DNA of 64,000 nt from Pseudoleptotrichia goodfellowii. GTDB taxonomy: Bacteria > Fusobacteriota > Fusobacteriia > Fusobacteriales > Leptotrichiaceae. The stretch covers positions 1,736,001 to 1,800,000 of the forward strand of contig NZ_AP019822.1 of assembly GCF_007990505.1 (NCBI RefSeq), read 5' to 3'. The position numbers were made by a program, and so were the translations under genes. Shown piece after piece: positions 8,524-16,144 of the stretch (position 1 is the first letter of the stretch; each line of letters begins with the position of its first letter). Under the pieces are notes generated by a model. That model was not told where the DNA came from. It was given only the letters and a program-made list of their open reading frames with translations, and did no database searches.

Positions 8524-9291
8524 TTATCTCGGATTAAATCGGAACGGCTTTGTTATAGTACATTTCAATGTTTCGGGATTTTTTATCCTTACTTTTATTC
8601 TGCTTGCCGACTTCTTCGCTTCACTTTGAAATATACCGTTTCCTCCTGAAACTCCTATAACTGAAACATTTCCGTTACTGTTAAAATTAAGTCTTACATT
8701 TACTACAACAGTATTTTTCGTTCCAAGTCTTTCTGCTGCAACGGGATACTGTAAATCGGGATTATACACAACTGTAAAGTCTATCCCTTCACGGCACACA
8801 TTTCCGTTATCTCTGCTATGTCCTGTCGTATTTCCTTTTTTAGCAGATTCAGTATTTTCTGAGACTCCTGTACTTCGTGCTTCCTTGCCTTTACTACCCG
8901 AACTTTCTCCTGAAGACTGACTGACTGAATTATTTTGATGACTACTGTTATTATTATTTATTACAGCATTTTCATTTCTTGTATTTTCAGTTGTTTTATT
9001 ATCAGTATGATTATTCTGAATTTTGTTTATCGGCACATTATTCTGTTTTATTTCGGGCTTATTGGCATTAAACTCTTTTATTTCAGGTTTTTGAGCTGTT
9101 ATTACTTCCTCTTTATGAGCTTTCTGTTTATTTTTATCGGAACTTTCTTCGCTCAAATTTTCCGAAACAAAATTATCCAGATTTACAGTTATAGTTTCAT
9201 TCGTATCTTTTCCAGTATTTTGCGACAAAACAAAAGCAGGTATAAACAAAATACCTATATTTAAAATTATTGAAGCAATATAAAATTTCAT
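8524..9291 (-). CDS. tonB: TonB-like energy-transducing protein
   Basis: A 255-residue TonB homologue that couples the proton motive force to the outer-membrane receptor. There is one N-terminal membrane helix (residues 4-22), then a long linker of about 150 residues that is Asn/Ser/Glu/Lys-rich where classical TonB is Pro/Lys-rich. The TonB C-terminal domain is at about 178-255 (YPVAAERLGTKNTVVVNVRL, then QSEAKKSASRIK). A single Cys pair is possible (CREG around 165, CTIT around 243). It lies inside the heme operon, far from exbBD but on the same transcript, so it is probably dedicated to heme uptake. Confidence 0.85.
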   Translation of the reverse strand: MKFYIASIILNIGILFIPAFVLSQNTGKDTNETITVNLDNFVSENLSEESSDKNKQKAHKEEVITAQKPEIKEFNANKPEIKQNNVPINKIQNNHTDNKTTENTRNENAVINNNNSSHQNNSVSQSSGESSGSKGKEARSTGVSENTESAKKGNTTGHSRDNGNVCREGIDFTVVYNPDLQYPVAAERLGTKNTVVVNVRLNFNSNGNVSVIGVSGGNGIFQSEAKKSASRIKVRIKNPETLKCTITKPFRFNPR

Positions 9292-9328
9292 GTTATACCT
9301 CTACTCTAAAATAAATCCGATAAATTTA

Positions 9329-10210
9329 TCAGTTTTTTTCCGTTTTTTCATAAACTTCGGCAATATGATCCACTATTCTCGGAGATCCTCTTAAAACCTG
9401 ATTGGAATCTAAAACTATAAATTTTCTGTTTTTTATTGCCGATACATCTTTAATTTGAGGATTTGCTTTTACTATTTCCTCGGGATTTTTTACCAAAGTC
9501 AGAATTACATCGGGATTTTCTTTTATTAAAAATTCAGGAGTCAAAATAGGACTGTTTCCCGGCATATTATCCGATATATTTTGTATATTAAGCAGTCGCA
9601 TAATACTGTCGGGCAAAGTACCTTTTCCGAACACTCTCATCGGTGCCGAAGATAGTATAAATACACCTTTTTTCTCTTTTGTTTCAAGTTTTTTTATATT
9701 TTCCAGTTTTTCTTTTTTTTCGGCAATTATTTTTTCGGCTTCTTTTTCTTTTCCAAGCATTTTCCCTATTTCCTGAAAATTAGTAAAAACTTCGTCTATG
9801 GAATTTGCTCCGACCTTTTTCAGTTCTATATTATTGGACTTCAATACTTCTTCAAAGCCCTGAGGAACATAGAAAGCTGATGCTATAACCAAATCAGGCT
9901 TTAAAGACAAAACTTTTTCTACCGAAACATTTGTAAATGTTCCTACACTTTCCAATTTTTCAGTTTTTTCTTCAGGCCATATTTTTGATCTTTGAAGTTT
10001 TGCAATTCCGACTATTTTATCTTCGGAATTAAGTAAATAAAACATTTCAACTACTGCAGGGTCCATAACTATTATTCTTTTATATTTGGAGTTTTCCGTT
10101 TCGCTTTTATTATCGCTTTTTTCTTTTTTGGAGCATGAAACTATTACTGAAAGTAATAAAAAAAAGAAAAGAAAACCTTTTTTTACAATTTTGTTTTTTA
10201 TATTTATCAT
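9329..10210 (-). CDS. hmuT: Heme ABC transporter substrate-binding lipoprotein
   Basis: A periplasmic binding lipoprotein of the FhuD/BtuF/HmuT type, 293 residues. The lipobox VIVSC places the lipidated Cys at residue 26, followed by a Lys/Ser/Asn-rich spacer and the binding-protein fold (RIIVMDPAVVEMFYLLNSED, then LKPDLVIAS). I start it at the ATG 18 bases inside the longest frame, because the upstream TTG is part of the AAGGAGG ribosome site. It is followed on the transcript by tonB and preceded by the ATPase 26 bases upstream. Heme as ligand is inferred from the operon, and siderophore or cobalamin remain possible for the fold. Confidence 0.85.
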   Translation of the reverse strand: MINIKNKIVKKGFLFFFLLLSVIVSCSKKEKSDNKSETENSKYKRIIVMDPAVVEMFYLLNSEDKIVGIAKLQRSKIWPEEKTEKLESVGTFTNVSVEKVLSLKPDLVIASAFYVPQGFEEVLKSNNIELKKVGANSIDEVFTNFQEIGKMLGKEKEAEKIIAEKKEKLENIKKLETKEKKGVFILSSAPMRVFGKGTLPDSIMRLLNIQNISDNMPGNSPILTPEFLIKENPDVILTLVKNPEEIVKANPQIKDVSAIKNRKFIVLDSNQVLRGSPRIVDHIAEVYEKTEKN

Positions 10211-10236
10211 AAAAACTACCTCCTTCAATGGGTATT

Positions 10237-11019
10237 TTATAATTTTTTAGGTATTACGTAATAATTATCGTTATATTTTGCTATTTCACACTGAAAACCG
10301 TATATTTCATGAAAAATTTCAGGCTTAAAAAGTTCTTCGGGAGTTCCTCTGTATCTTATCTTTCCGTTCTTTAAAAATATAAGATTATCACAATACATAG
10401 AAGCCAGATTCAGATCGTGCATTACCATTATTCCTGTCATATTTTCATTTTTTACAAAATTAAAAACGAGTTTCATTATTTCCAACGCATAATTCATATC
10501 AAGAGCGGAAGTAGGCTCGTCAAGCATTATAATTTCAGTATCCTGAGCAAGTGCCCTTGCAAGCAGAACTCTTTGAAATTCTCCTCCCGACAATGAAAAT
10601 ATATTTCTCTGTCTGAACTTTTCAAGTTCAAGTTTTTTCATTACTTCATTTACTTTTTCATCATCTTCTCTGTCAAAACCTGCCCATTTATTTTTCATAT
10701 AAGGCACTCTGCCCATATAAACCACTTCTTCTACGGTCATAGGCATGGAAAGAGAGGATTTTTGAGGAACAAAACTCAATATTTTTGAAAGTTCCTCCTG
10801 CCTGTAATCTTTCAGCTTTTTATTCTGCAATTCCACTATTCCGCTCTGAGGAAAAAGATATTTCAATATTATTTTCAGAAGAGTGGACTTACCGCAACCG
10901 TTAGGTCCGAGTATTCCCGTAAACTCCCCTTTTTTTATATTCAGATTTATTCCGTTCAAAAGAAGTTCTTTTTTATCATAAGAAAAATTTATGTTTTCGG
11001 TATATATGTCCGTTTTCAT
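10237..11019 (-). CDS. hmuV: Heme ABC transporter ATP-binding protein
   Basis: A cytoplasmic ATPase of an FecCD-type importer, 260 residues. The Walker A is GPNGCGKST, the Q-loop lies in FVPQKSSL, the ABC signature is LSGGEFQR, the Walker B IIMLDEPTSALD and the switch His is in VMHDLNLA. GGAGG precedes the start, which lies 3 bases after the permease stop. It pairs with the permease and lipoprotein encoded on either side. Confidence 0.92.
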   Translation of the reverse strand: MKTDIYTENINFSYDKKELLLNGINLNIKKGEFTGILGPNGCGKSTLLKIILKYLFPQSGIVELQNKKLKDYRQEELSKILSFVPQKSSLSMPMTVEEVVYMGRVPYMKNKWAGFDREDDEKVNEVMKKLELEKFRQRNIFSLSGGEFQRVLLARALAQDTEIIMLDEPTSALDMNYALEIMKLVFNFVKNENMTGIMVMHDLNLASMYCDNLIFLKNGKIRYRGTPEELFKPEIFHEIYGFQCEIAKYNDNYYVIPKKL

Positions 11020-11022
11020 AAA

Positions 11023-12015
11023 CTATCCTCCTTTTCTCATTGCCAAATACAGAAAAAAAGGAGCTCCGAAAAAAGCCGTTACCACTCCTATGGGTATTTC
11101 CACAGGATAAAGTATTGTTCTCCCTATTGTGTCGCAAATAAGAAGAAACAGTCCTCCTCCTAAAGTTGCAAGAGGAATGAGTTTTACATTACTGCTGCTT
11201 TTTGTGAGAAGTCTTATTGTGTGAGGTGCTATAAGCCCTACAAAACCTATCATTCCCGTAAATGCCACAGAAAAGCCCACAATAAGTGCCGAAATTATAA
11301 GCATATTTTTTTTCAGCTTTCCGACATCAAGTCCTAAAGAATGTGCCTCTTCATCTCCGCTTAAGAGCAAATCCAGCTCGTATCTTTTCAAATAAAAATA
11401 CGTAACCGATATTACGAGCGGAATAAGAAGAATACTCACTTTAGTCCACGAAGAAGTCCCTATATATCCCATCATCCACGCCACTATTTTAAACGAGTCC
11501 TGTCCGATAAGATACATACTGAATGAAGTAAAGGCCCCTAAAAAAGAGGATATTGCAATTCCTATTATTAACAAGGAAGTTATATCCGTTCCGTTTTTTC
11601 TTTTGGATAATCTGAATATTATCAATATTACTATTACGGAAGTAATAAATCCTGATATTCCGTACATTATATCGGGAAGTTCCAGTATAAAAGCTATTAT
11701 CGCACCGAATGTGGCACTCGCCGAAATCCCTATTATATAAGGATCTGCCAAAGGATTTCGGAAAACGGTCTGTACGACCGTTCCCGAACTTGCCAGCAAC
11801 ATTCCTATTAATACGGACATTATTATTCTCGGCAATCTTATATTCAGCACAATATTTTTTGTGGAATCGTCTACATAACTTTTGTTAAACAGAGAACCTA
11901 CTGTATCTTTTAAAGGAATATTTATATCTCCGGCACCTAAAGCAATAAATATGAATATAAACAGGAACAGTACAAGTCCTGCATATATCTTTTTCATATT
12001 TATATTAGAATTCAT
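11023..12015 (-). CDS. hmuU: Heme ABC transporter permease, FecCD family
   Basis: An inner-membrane permease of 330 residues with about ten helices. Family signatures are visible: LNIRLPRIIMSVLIG, GTVVQTVFRNPLADPYIIG and the cytoplasmic-loop region GFVGLIAPHTIRLL. The start ATG overlaps the receptor gene by 11 bases with GGGAG before it, so the two are coupled. The family transports heme, siderophores or B12, and the neighbours indicate heme. Confidence 0.92.
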   Translation of the reverse strand: MNSNINMKKIYAGLVLFLFIFIFIALGAGDINIPLKDTVGSLFNKSYVDDSTKNIVLNIRLPRIIMSVLIGMLLASSGTVVQTVFRNPLADPYIIGISASATFGAIIAFILELPDIMYGISGFITSVIVILIIFRLSKRKNGTDITSLLIIGIAISSFLGAFTSFSMYLIGQDSFKIVAWMMGYIGTSSWTKVSILLIPLVISVTYFYLKRYELDLLLSGDEEAHSLGLDVGKLKKNMLIISALIVGFSVAFTGMIGFVGLIAPHTIRLLTKSSSNVKLIPLATLGGGLFLLICDTIGRTILYPVEIPIGVVTAFFGAPFFLYLAMRKGG

Positions 12016-13984
12016 AGTTTACTCCCAAGTAATATTGTCTTTCTCCAGCAGGAGTATAAGCATTTCCATTTTGGAATAAATTGTATTTTTTACCGAATAC
12101 ATTTTTAACTCCGGCATCCAATCCCCAACCGCTTTCATGTTTATAACTTACACCTAAATCTGTTGTCGAATATCCTTTTATTTTGTTATTATTACCGTCT
12201 ACAGAACCTGACAGATAGTTTACATCTGCTTTCAATGTCAATCCTGAAAGAACATCATAATTTACTCCCAATGTAGCTTTTGTTGAAGGAACATAAGCTA
12301 TTTTCTGACCTTTTTTATCTCCTTTTGTTATTTTTGCATTTACATAGGAAATTGATTCATTTATTCTAAAGTTGCCTAAATACTGCTCTGCAAATAACTC
12401 TGCACCTTTTCTTTCAGTTTCTTCAAGGTTTCTGTATATCCAGTTTCTCATAAATGTAGCACCTTGCCATTTAATAGCTATCTCGTTTTTAGTTTTTGTG
12501 TAAAATCCTGTTAAGCTCACAAAAGACGGACCTACCATATCTTTTATACCTATTTCGTAAGTATCGTAAGTTTCAGGTTTTACATCATTCAGAGTGTAGG
12601 CTCCTCCTTTTTTTATATCTTTATCTACCAATTCCGTAGGACTTGGAGATCTGAATCCTCTTTCATATTTCGCATATACATTTCCCGTATCGGAATATTT
12701 AAAGTTCAAAGATGCTTCGTAAGCATTGTTATTTTCTTTAGATTTTGATTTCAAAGAACTTCTTCCGTCAGTTCTGAATATATCATATTTTGCAGACTCA
12801 AATCTGTATCCTAAAGTTCCTTCCAATCTATCAGTGAAAGAATGTCTTTCAAGTAAAAATGCAGAATTTGTTTTTTTGGATAATTCTATTTTTGTATCCG
12901 ACAATGTTCTTGTTCTTCCTCTCATTGTCATTGTATTTACAGATCTTCTGAGCATTTTGTTATCTACATATTCATAACCGAATACAAGATTTCCGCTTCC
13001 GTAATTAAAGTTTCCTTTTAGATTTGCTCCGTTTTTCTTATCTCTGAATAATCCGTTATTTCTGATTCCCATTCCGTAATCCTGATCATACGTTCTTTCA
13101 TTTTTCTGATTATATCCCAAAACTGTAAATTCAAGATTGTCTACCGGCTTAAAGTTATACTCAAGAGTATATTCTTTTCTTAAAGCTTTTGTAAGACTTT
13201 CATTTTCTCCTGCCTGTCTTCTGTTTTTGCTGAGTTCTTCCCAACTCAATCCGTTTGTTGTTTCTCCGTCTTCGTTGTATCTTGTAGCTTTAAATCTTAA
13301 TTTTTGTTTTTCACCTTGAAGTGTAAATCCTCCGTATAAAAATTCATTGGAATTTTTGTCTTTTTCTCTGTAACCTTTTCCGTTTATATTTTCATACCCC
13401 AAGTCTATGGAGAAATTATCGTTAAATTTGATTCCTGCTCTTCCTCCGGCTTTATTTGTACTGTATGAACTGTTTTCATAGTAAATTTTCCCGTGTGCTC
13501 CTTCTTTTTCAGGCGTTTTCGTAATGATGTTTATTACTCCTCCTGCAGTTCCGTTTCCGTAAAGAACCGAACCTCCTCCGGGAATAATCTCTATTCTTTC
13601 TATTTCTTCTACAGACACTGAGTTTACAGGTACCAGTCCATGTGACAAATCAAGTATATTCATGGAAACTCCGTCTACAAGTATTTTCACACGTCCTGAT
13701 GCTTTTTCAGGTCCCTGTCCTCTTATGTCGACGATTTCTCCGAATCCGTTATTTACAAAGTTTACTCCCGGTGTTCTTCTAAGTATTTCTTCTACCGAGC
13801 TGTACCCTTTATTTTTAATATCGTTACTTGTAATAACGGTAACATTTTTTATCTGCTTTTCGACATTTTCATTAAAGCCCGTAGCCGTTACAACGCTTTC
13901 TTCCATTTTCCCTTCATATTTTGATTCAGCCTGTAACAATGCTGCTACTGCCAACAAACTTAAAATTCCGATTCTTTTCATCAT
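12005..13984 (-). CDS. TonB-dependent outer-membrane receptor, probably for heme
   Basis: A 659-residue outer-membrane receptor. It has a signal peptide (residues 1-19), a TonB box region (EESVVTATG), a plug domain (SSVEEILRRTPGVNFVNNG, then DIRGQGPEKASGRVKILVDG, then GGGSVLYGNGTAGGVINIIT) and a C-terminal 22-strand barrel ending in the aromatic GVNYEF. A FRAP-like box reads FRSPSPTEL. The NPNL box of classical heme receptors is not evident and NDVKPETYDTYEIG occupies that place. The start is a double ATG with no clear Shine-Dalgarno, overlapped by the stop of a possible 13-codon leader. Heme as ligand is inferred from the degradation genes downstream. Confidence 0.88.
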   Translation of the reverse strand: MMKRIGILSLLAVAALLQAESKYEGKMEESVVTATGFNENVEKQIKNVTVITSNDIKNKGYSSVEEILRRTPGVNFVNNGFGEIVDIRGQGPEKASGRVKILVDGVSMNILDLSHGLVPVNSVSVEEIERIEIIPGGGSVLYGNGTAGGVINIITKTPEKEGAHGKIYYENSSYSTNKAGGRAGIKFNDNFSIDLGYENINGKGYREKDKNSNEFLYGGFTLQGEKQKLRFKATRYNEDGETTNGLSWEELSKNRRQAGENESLTKALRKEYTLEYNFKPVDNLEFTVLGYNQKNERTYDQDYGMGIRNNGLFRDKKNGANLKGNFNYGSGNLVFGYEYVDNKMLRRSVNTMTMRGRTRTLSDTKIELSKKTNSAFLLERHSFTDRLEGTLGYRFESAKYDIFRTDGRSSLKSKSKENNNAYEASLNFKYSDTGNVYAKYERGFRSPSPTELVDKDIKKGGAYTLNDVKPETYDTYEIGIKDMVGPSFVSLTGFYTKTKNEIAIKWQGATFMRNWIYRNLEETERKGAELFAEQYLGNFRINESISYVNAKITKGDKKGQKIAYVPSTKATLGVNYDVLSGLTLKADVNYLSGSVDGNNNKIKGYSTTDLGVSYKHESGWGLDAGVKNVFGKKYNLFQNGNAYTPAGERQYYLGVNYEF

Positions 13985-14022
13985 AATCTGTACGTATGTC
14001 GGATTAATATACTTCTCCGCAT
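13981..14022 (-). CDS. Possible 13-codon leader peptide before the receptor
   Basis: The receptor ATG has no ribosome site, but AAAGGAG lies 40 bases upstream, just before an ATG that opens a short frame MRRSILIRHTYRL. That frame ends in TGA overlapping the receptor ATGATG. This would give translational coupling by stop-start overlap. The Shine-Dalgarno spacing to the leader ATG is short (3-4 bases), so the case is suggestive only. Confidence 0.35.
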   Translation of the reverse strand: MRRSILIRHTYRL

Positions 14023-14040
14023 ACTCTCCTTTCTTTTGTA

Positions 14041-14463
14041 TTATTTATTATTTTTTTGTATATTGAGATTGACGTTTTTCACATTCTGATCTTTTAATCT
14101 CCCCATAACATTGACTATTGTTCCGTATTCCAGATGCTCGTCCGCAGTAAGTGTTACACTTTCAAGAAGTTTCGGACTTAATTCCGAAAGTTCCGTTTTT
14201 AAATCTTCAGGAGTTATACTTTTTATATTTCCTCCGACCTTAAAAAAATAATTCATATCTTTGTCAATTATGACTTCCACAGTTTGTTCATTTTTATTAT
14301 TTTCCATCTTTGTATCCGATTTGGGTACTGCCAAATGAAATTGTGCGTAATTGTTAAATGTTGTCGTTATCATAAAAAATATTAGCAGCATAAATATAAC
14401 ATCTATCAAATTCAGCATTGATATTTCGGCATTTCTTTTACTTCTTCTATTTGTAAATCTCAT
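14041..14463 (-). CDS. exbD: Biopolymer transport protein ExbD
   Basis: A 140-residue ExbD/TolR-family inner-membrane protein. There is a short cytoplasmic N-terminus (RRSKRNAEISMLNLIDV), one membrane helix (about 20-40) with the conserved acidic Asp of the proton path in NLIDVIFMLLIFF, and a periplasmic domain ending in MGRLKDQNVKNVNLNIQ. It partners ExbB, encoded 29 bases upstream, to drive TonB. Its stop is 18 bases from the putative leader of the receptor. Confidence 0.92.
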   Translation of the reverse strand: MRFTNRRSKRNAEISMLNLIDVIFMLLIFFMITTTFNNYAQFHLAVPKSDTKMENNKNEQTVEVIIDKDMNYFFKVGGNIKSITPEDLKTELSELSPKLLESVTLTADEHLEYGTIVNVMGRLKDQNVKNVNLNIQKNNK

Positions 14464-14492
14464 TTTTTCTCCATTCTGTATTATTTACAAAT

Positions 14493-15128
14493 TTACTGTT
14501 CCGTGTTCTGAAATCTGTTTAGAAACTGAAGAGAAACTCTTTCCATTTCCAAAACCGTATCATCTATTTTTTTATTGAAATAATTATAAAATACTAAAAA
14601 CGGTATGGCTACCATAAGCCCGAATGCAGTCGTATAAAGTGCTTCTGATATTCCTGATGCTACAGTCCTCGCACTTTCGGTATTATTTGTACTCAATGCC
14701 GAAAAAGATACTATCATTCCTGTAACTGTTCCGAGCAGACCTAATTGAGGGGCTGTATTTACTACCACTCCCAATAACCACATTCCTTTTTCCAGTTTCA
14801 TCGTCTGTTCCAAAATATTTTCCGTTATAATTTCTTCCACGTACTGTTTATGAGAATGATCGGCTTTATCAAGGTCTATTTCCATATTGTTTACAGTTTT
14901 TACAAGAATTTGCGAAACAGAATCTTTCCTTTCACTGCACAAATCGAGTATTTCCTTTTTATTTCCCTTTTTTAGAGTTTTATATAATTTTCTCTTAAAT
15001 TCTTCTGTCAATTTTTTTTCTTTTGTCAGAAACAGAGCTGCTTTTTCGAGAATAACCGCAAGACCGCATATCGAAGCTAACAGTATTCCCCACATAAATA
15101 TTCCGCCTGCAATAAAATAATGTAACAT
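14493..15128 (-). CDS. exbB: Biopolymer transport protein ExbB
   Basis: The first gene of the heme operon, 211 residues, of the ExbB/TolQ/MotA family. Three membrane helices lie at about 8-28, 115-140 and 160-182. The conserved region LGVVVNTAPQLGLLGTVTGM and the third-helix segment EALYTTAFGLMVAIPFLVFY are present. With ExbD it forms the proton-driven motor for TonB. AAAGGAAAAG precedes the ATG. Confidence 0.93.
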   Translation of the reverse strand: MLHYFIAGGIFMWGILLASICGLAVILEKAALFLTKEKKLTEEFKRKLYKTLKKGNKKEILDLCSERKDSVSQILVKTVNNMEIDLDKADHSHKQYVEEIITENILEQTMKLEKGMWLLGVVVNTAPQLGLLGTVTGMIVSFSALSTNNTESARTVASGISEALYTTAFGLMVAIPFLVFYNYFNKKIDDTVLEMERVSLQFLNRFQNTEQ

Positions 15129-15173
15129 TTTACTTTTCCTTTCAAATTAAAAAAATACTTTGTTTATAAAACT

Positions 15174-15202
15174 ATTTTATTATATAAATTGATAATAGTC
15201 AA
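15174..15202 (-). promoter_or_regulatory. Promoter of the heme operon with overlapping dyad
   Basis: On the minus strand TTGACT (15197-15202) lies 17 bases from TAAAAT (15174-15179), 46 bases upstream of exbB. The -35 box begins the dyad TTGA-N6-TCAA (TTGACTATTATCAA). An iron regulator such as Fur acting here is plausible but the match to a Fur box is partial. Confidence 0.65.
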
Positions 15203-15229
15203 ATTATTTTTTTATTATAATTTTTTCAT

Positions 15230-15258
15230 TTGATTTTTTTTTTCATTCATTATACAAT
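15230..15258 (+). promoter_or_regulatory. Promoter of the hemolysin III gene
   Basis: TTGATT (15230-15235) lies 17 bases from TACAAT (15253-15258), 33 bases before the ATG. It is divergent from the heme promoter. Confidence 0.55.
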
Positions 15259-15291
15259 AAATATACATAATAAACTGAAAGGAATTTAAAA

Positions 15292-15948
15292 ATGGAAAAT
15301 AATATAAAAAATACAGGACTTGAGGCTGATACTTCAAGAGGAGAGGAAATAGCAAACTTTGTAAGCCATACTGTAGGAGCGGGACTTTCTATCATCGCAT
15401 TTATTTTACTTACAATAAGAGCCAGTTGGACAAGAGATGTACCAACTATTCTGTCGTTTATGATATTCGGTTTCGGACTTATTGTTCTTTATACTATGTC
15501 GGCTATTTATCACGGACTAAGACCCGGAACTGCAAAAAGAATTTTTGAAATATTCGATCATTCGGCTATTTATATATTGATTGCAGCTACATATACACCT
15601 TTTCTTGTACTTGTAGTAAAATCCAAAACAGGAATTATAATTTTATGGATACAGTGGGCTGTCTGTATTTTAGGGATATTGTTTAAATCCTTTTTTACAG
15701 GAAAATTAAAAATGTTTTCAACATTACTTTATTTATTTATGGGTTGGATGATTGTTTTTGCTTTTAATGAACTTAAACAGAATATCAATCCCGTTTCATT
15801 TGTATATTTGGTAGCAGGAGGTATTTTATACTCTCTCGGAACTATTTTTTATACTTGGAAGATTTGTAAATTCAACCATATGATATGGCATATATTTGTA
15901 ATACTGGGAAGTTTGGCACACTTTTTCGCAGTGTGGTGTTTGGTTTAA
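15292..15948 (+). CDS. Hemolysin III / YqfA family membrane protein
   Basis: A 218-residue protein with seven membrane helices of the PAQR/HlyIII family. The conserved polar residues are present: HTVGAGLS near residue 28, MSAIYHGLRPG near 80, FDHSAIYILIAATYTPF near 92 and the C-terminal HMIWHIFVILGSLAHFF. These His, Ser and Asp residues form a probable metal-dependent hydrolase site in the superfamily. The true function of bacterial members is uncertain, and haemolysis is only a historical name. AAAGGAAT precedes the ATG. It is a single-gene transcript. Confidence 0.9.
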   Translation: MENNIKNTGLEADTSRGEEIANFVSHTVGAGLSIIAFILLTIRASWTRDVPTILSFMIFGFGLIVLYTMSAIYHGLRPGTAKRIFEIFDHSAIYILIAATYTPFLVLVVKSKTGIIILWIQWAVCILGILFKSFFTGKLKMFSTLLYLFMGWMIVFAFNELKQNINPVSFVYLVAGGILYSLGTIFYTWKICKFNHMIWHIFVILGSLAHFFAVWCLV

Positions 15949-16007
15949 TAAAAATCAGTTTATCGAAAAATATATATTTTACAAGTAAAACATAACATAA
16001 ATAAAAA

Positions 16008-16044
16008 CAACCTTCAGATTTTACACCTGAAAATCTGTCGGTTG
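16008..16044. repeat. 37-bp internally deleted copy of the intergenic palindrome
   Basis: CAACC (16008-16012) and GGTTG (16040-16044) close a hairpin whose inner arms are CAGATTTT and AAAATCTG. The left arm is nearly identical to the left end of the 63589-63695 element, so this looks like the two tips of that palindrome joined with the middle lost. Confidence 0.65.
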
Positions 16045-16064
16045 ATATTTAAAAATCATCTTTT

Positions 16065-16140
16065 CCCCGCATTTTCGGAGTCGACGCAGTCGCGTAGAAC
16101 GCGGATAGCGAGAGTATGAGGGCGGCAATGAGCCCTCATA
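16065..16140. terminator. GC-rich multi-hairpin element between convergent genes
   Basis: Three hairpins follow one another in an otherwise AT-rich genome: CGAC-gca-GTCG (16082-16092), CGCG-tagaa-CGCG (16091-16103) and TATGAGGGC/GCCCTCATA (16115-16123 with 16132-16140). The last is the strongest and is followed on the plus strand by AATTTTATTTTATT, so it may terminate the hemolysin III transcript. It probably also ends gpmI, which stops 5 bases away on the other strand. Confidence 0.5.
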
Positions 16141-16144
16141 AATT

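Noticed and set aside
5928-15128. Siderophore or cobalamin uptake as the role of the TonB/ABC cluster
   Set aside because: The radical SAM anaerobilin-synthase-type gene, HugZ-like gene and flavodoxin in the same operon point to heme. The receptor alone would not decide it.
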